This document shows positions 63,847 through 64,000 of a stretch of 64,000 nt of DNA, piece by piece. The stretch comes from Cumulibacter soli. GTDB taxonomy: Bacteria; Actinomycetota; Actinomycetes; Mycobacteriales; Antricoccaceae. The notes below the pieces were generated by a model. That model made no database searches. It had not been told where the DNA came from and saw only the letters and a list, made by a program, of their open reading frames with translations. Each line of letters opens with the position of its first letter. Within the stretch, counting starts at the first letter, position 1. The stretch is taken from positions 620,001 through 684,000 of the forward strand of contig NZ_SMSG01000001.1 in NCBI RefSeq assembly GCF_004382795.1, in the 5' to 3' direction. The translations under genes and the position numbers were made by a program.

Positions 63847-64000
63847 CGGTGCGGCGACGAGGAACGAGGAGCCGCGCGGCGATGACGCAGGACTCACCGG
63901 AAAGCGACCACGCATCAACACACACCCCACGACGTCTCCACGCGCTCGGGCCTCCTTCGTCGTCACACCCTTGGTCGACGATCGGTCGGGGGGTGGACGC

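Noticed and set aside
63406-63966. Minus-strand frame over the aldolase 3' end and beyond
   Set aside because: Mostly antisense to the aldolase; no ribosome site or recognisable domain in the part outside it.

Overview
The window is a 64 kb piece of a high-GC actinobacterial chromosome. This is supported by the WhiB-type Fe-S regulator, frequent GTG and TTG starts, ATGA/GTGA stop-start overlaps, a PonA2-type penicillin-binding protein with a PASTA domain, a pair of ArsA/Get3-like ATPases, a probable F420-dependent LLM oxidoreductase and acyl-CoA carboxylases of mycobacterial type. I cannot name the genus. There is no phage, transposase, integrase, rRNA or CRISPR array, so this looks like ordinary chromosome rich in catabolic clusters.

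Layout. (1) 1-8.9 kb: a conserved block (MBL hydrolase, NUDIX, RidA, a small DUF4177-like protein, two ArsA-like ATPases, WhiB, PonA2, metallophosphoesterase) whose order matches what I recall of Rv3677c-Rv3683 in Mycobacterium tuberculosis; it is followed by tRNA-Pro(CGG). (2) 9.1-12.2 kb: PadR regulator with a perfect 38-bp operator palindrome and a divergent NTF2-like protein, then a NodS-like methyltransferase and an SDR. (3) 12.3-18.4 kb: gltBD, NADPH-glutamate synthase, with a recognisable promoter. (4) 18.7-27.4 kb: thiolase, MFS exporter, HSL-type esterase, a frameshifted XRE regulator, FAH-family hydrolase, nitroreductase, nitronate monooxygenase and a BrkB-family membrane protein. 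(5) 27.5-40.1 kb: a divergent catabolic locus. Leftward run a branched-chain-amino-acid-type ABC transporter (livKHMGF), an APH-like kinase and a protein of unknown function; rightward run an acyl-CoA ligase, a one-chain acyl-CoA carboxylase (long-chain acyl-CoA carboxylase architecture) and a TetR regulator. (6) 40.2-45.7 kb: TetR regulator, near-perfect 26-bp operator, accD1-accA1 (methylcrotonyl-CoA carboxylase type) and an acyl-CoA dehydrogenase. (7) 45.8-60.8 kb: an orphan response-regulator-like protein and an MFS protein, then a molybdenum hydroxylase system in two parts: maturation genes (MoxR/CoxD, CoxE, XdhC) at 47.9-51.0 kb and structural genes (coxS-coxL-coxM-coxG) at 55.9-60.7 kb. 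Between them lie a ThiD/pyridoxal-kinase-like enzyme, a PfkB sugar kinase, superoxide dismutase and two paralogous secreted/anchored proteins. (8) 61.1-64 kb: O6-alkylguanine-DNA methyltransferase, an LLM oxidoreductase and an HpcH/HpaI aldolase.

How it works together. Regions 5 and 6 suggest uptake, CoA activation and biotin-dependent carboxylation of organic acids, with TetR control. Region 7 encodes a molybdenum hydroxylase whose large subunit carries the form II active-site motif AYRGAGR and not the form I motif of true CO dehydrogenase, so its substrate is unknown. I think the least described candidates are the divergent transporter-kinase-carboxylase locus (27.5-40.1 kb) and the form II hydroxylase with its tail-anchored CoxG. 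All calls come from reading the sequence; no database search was run.
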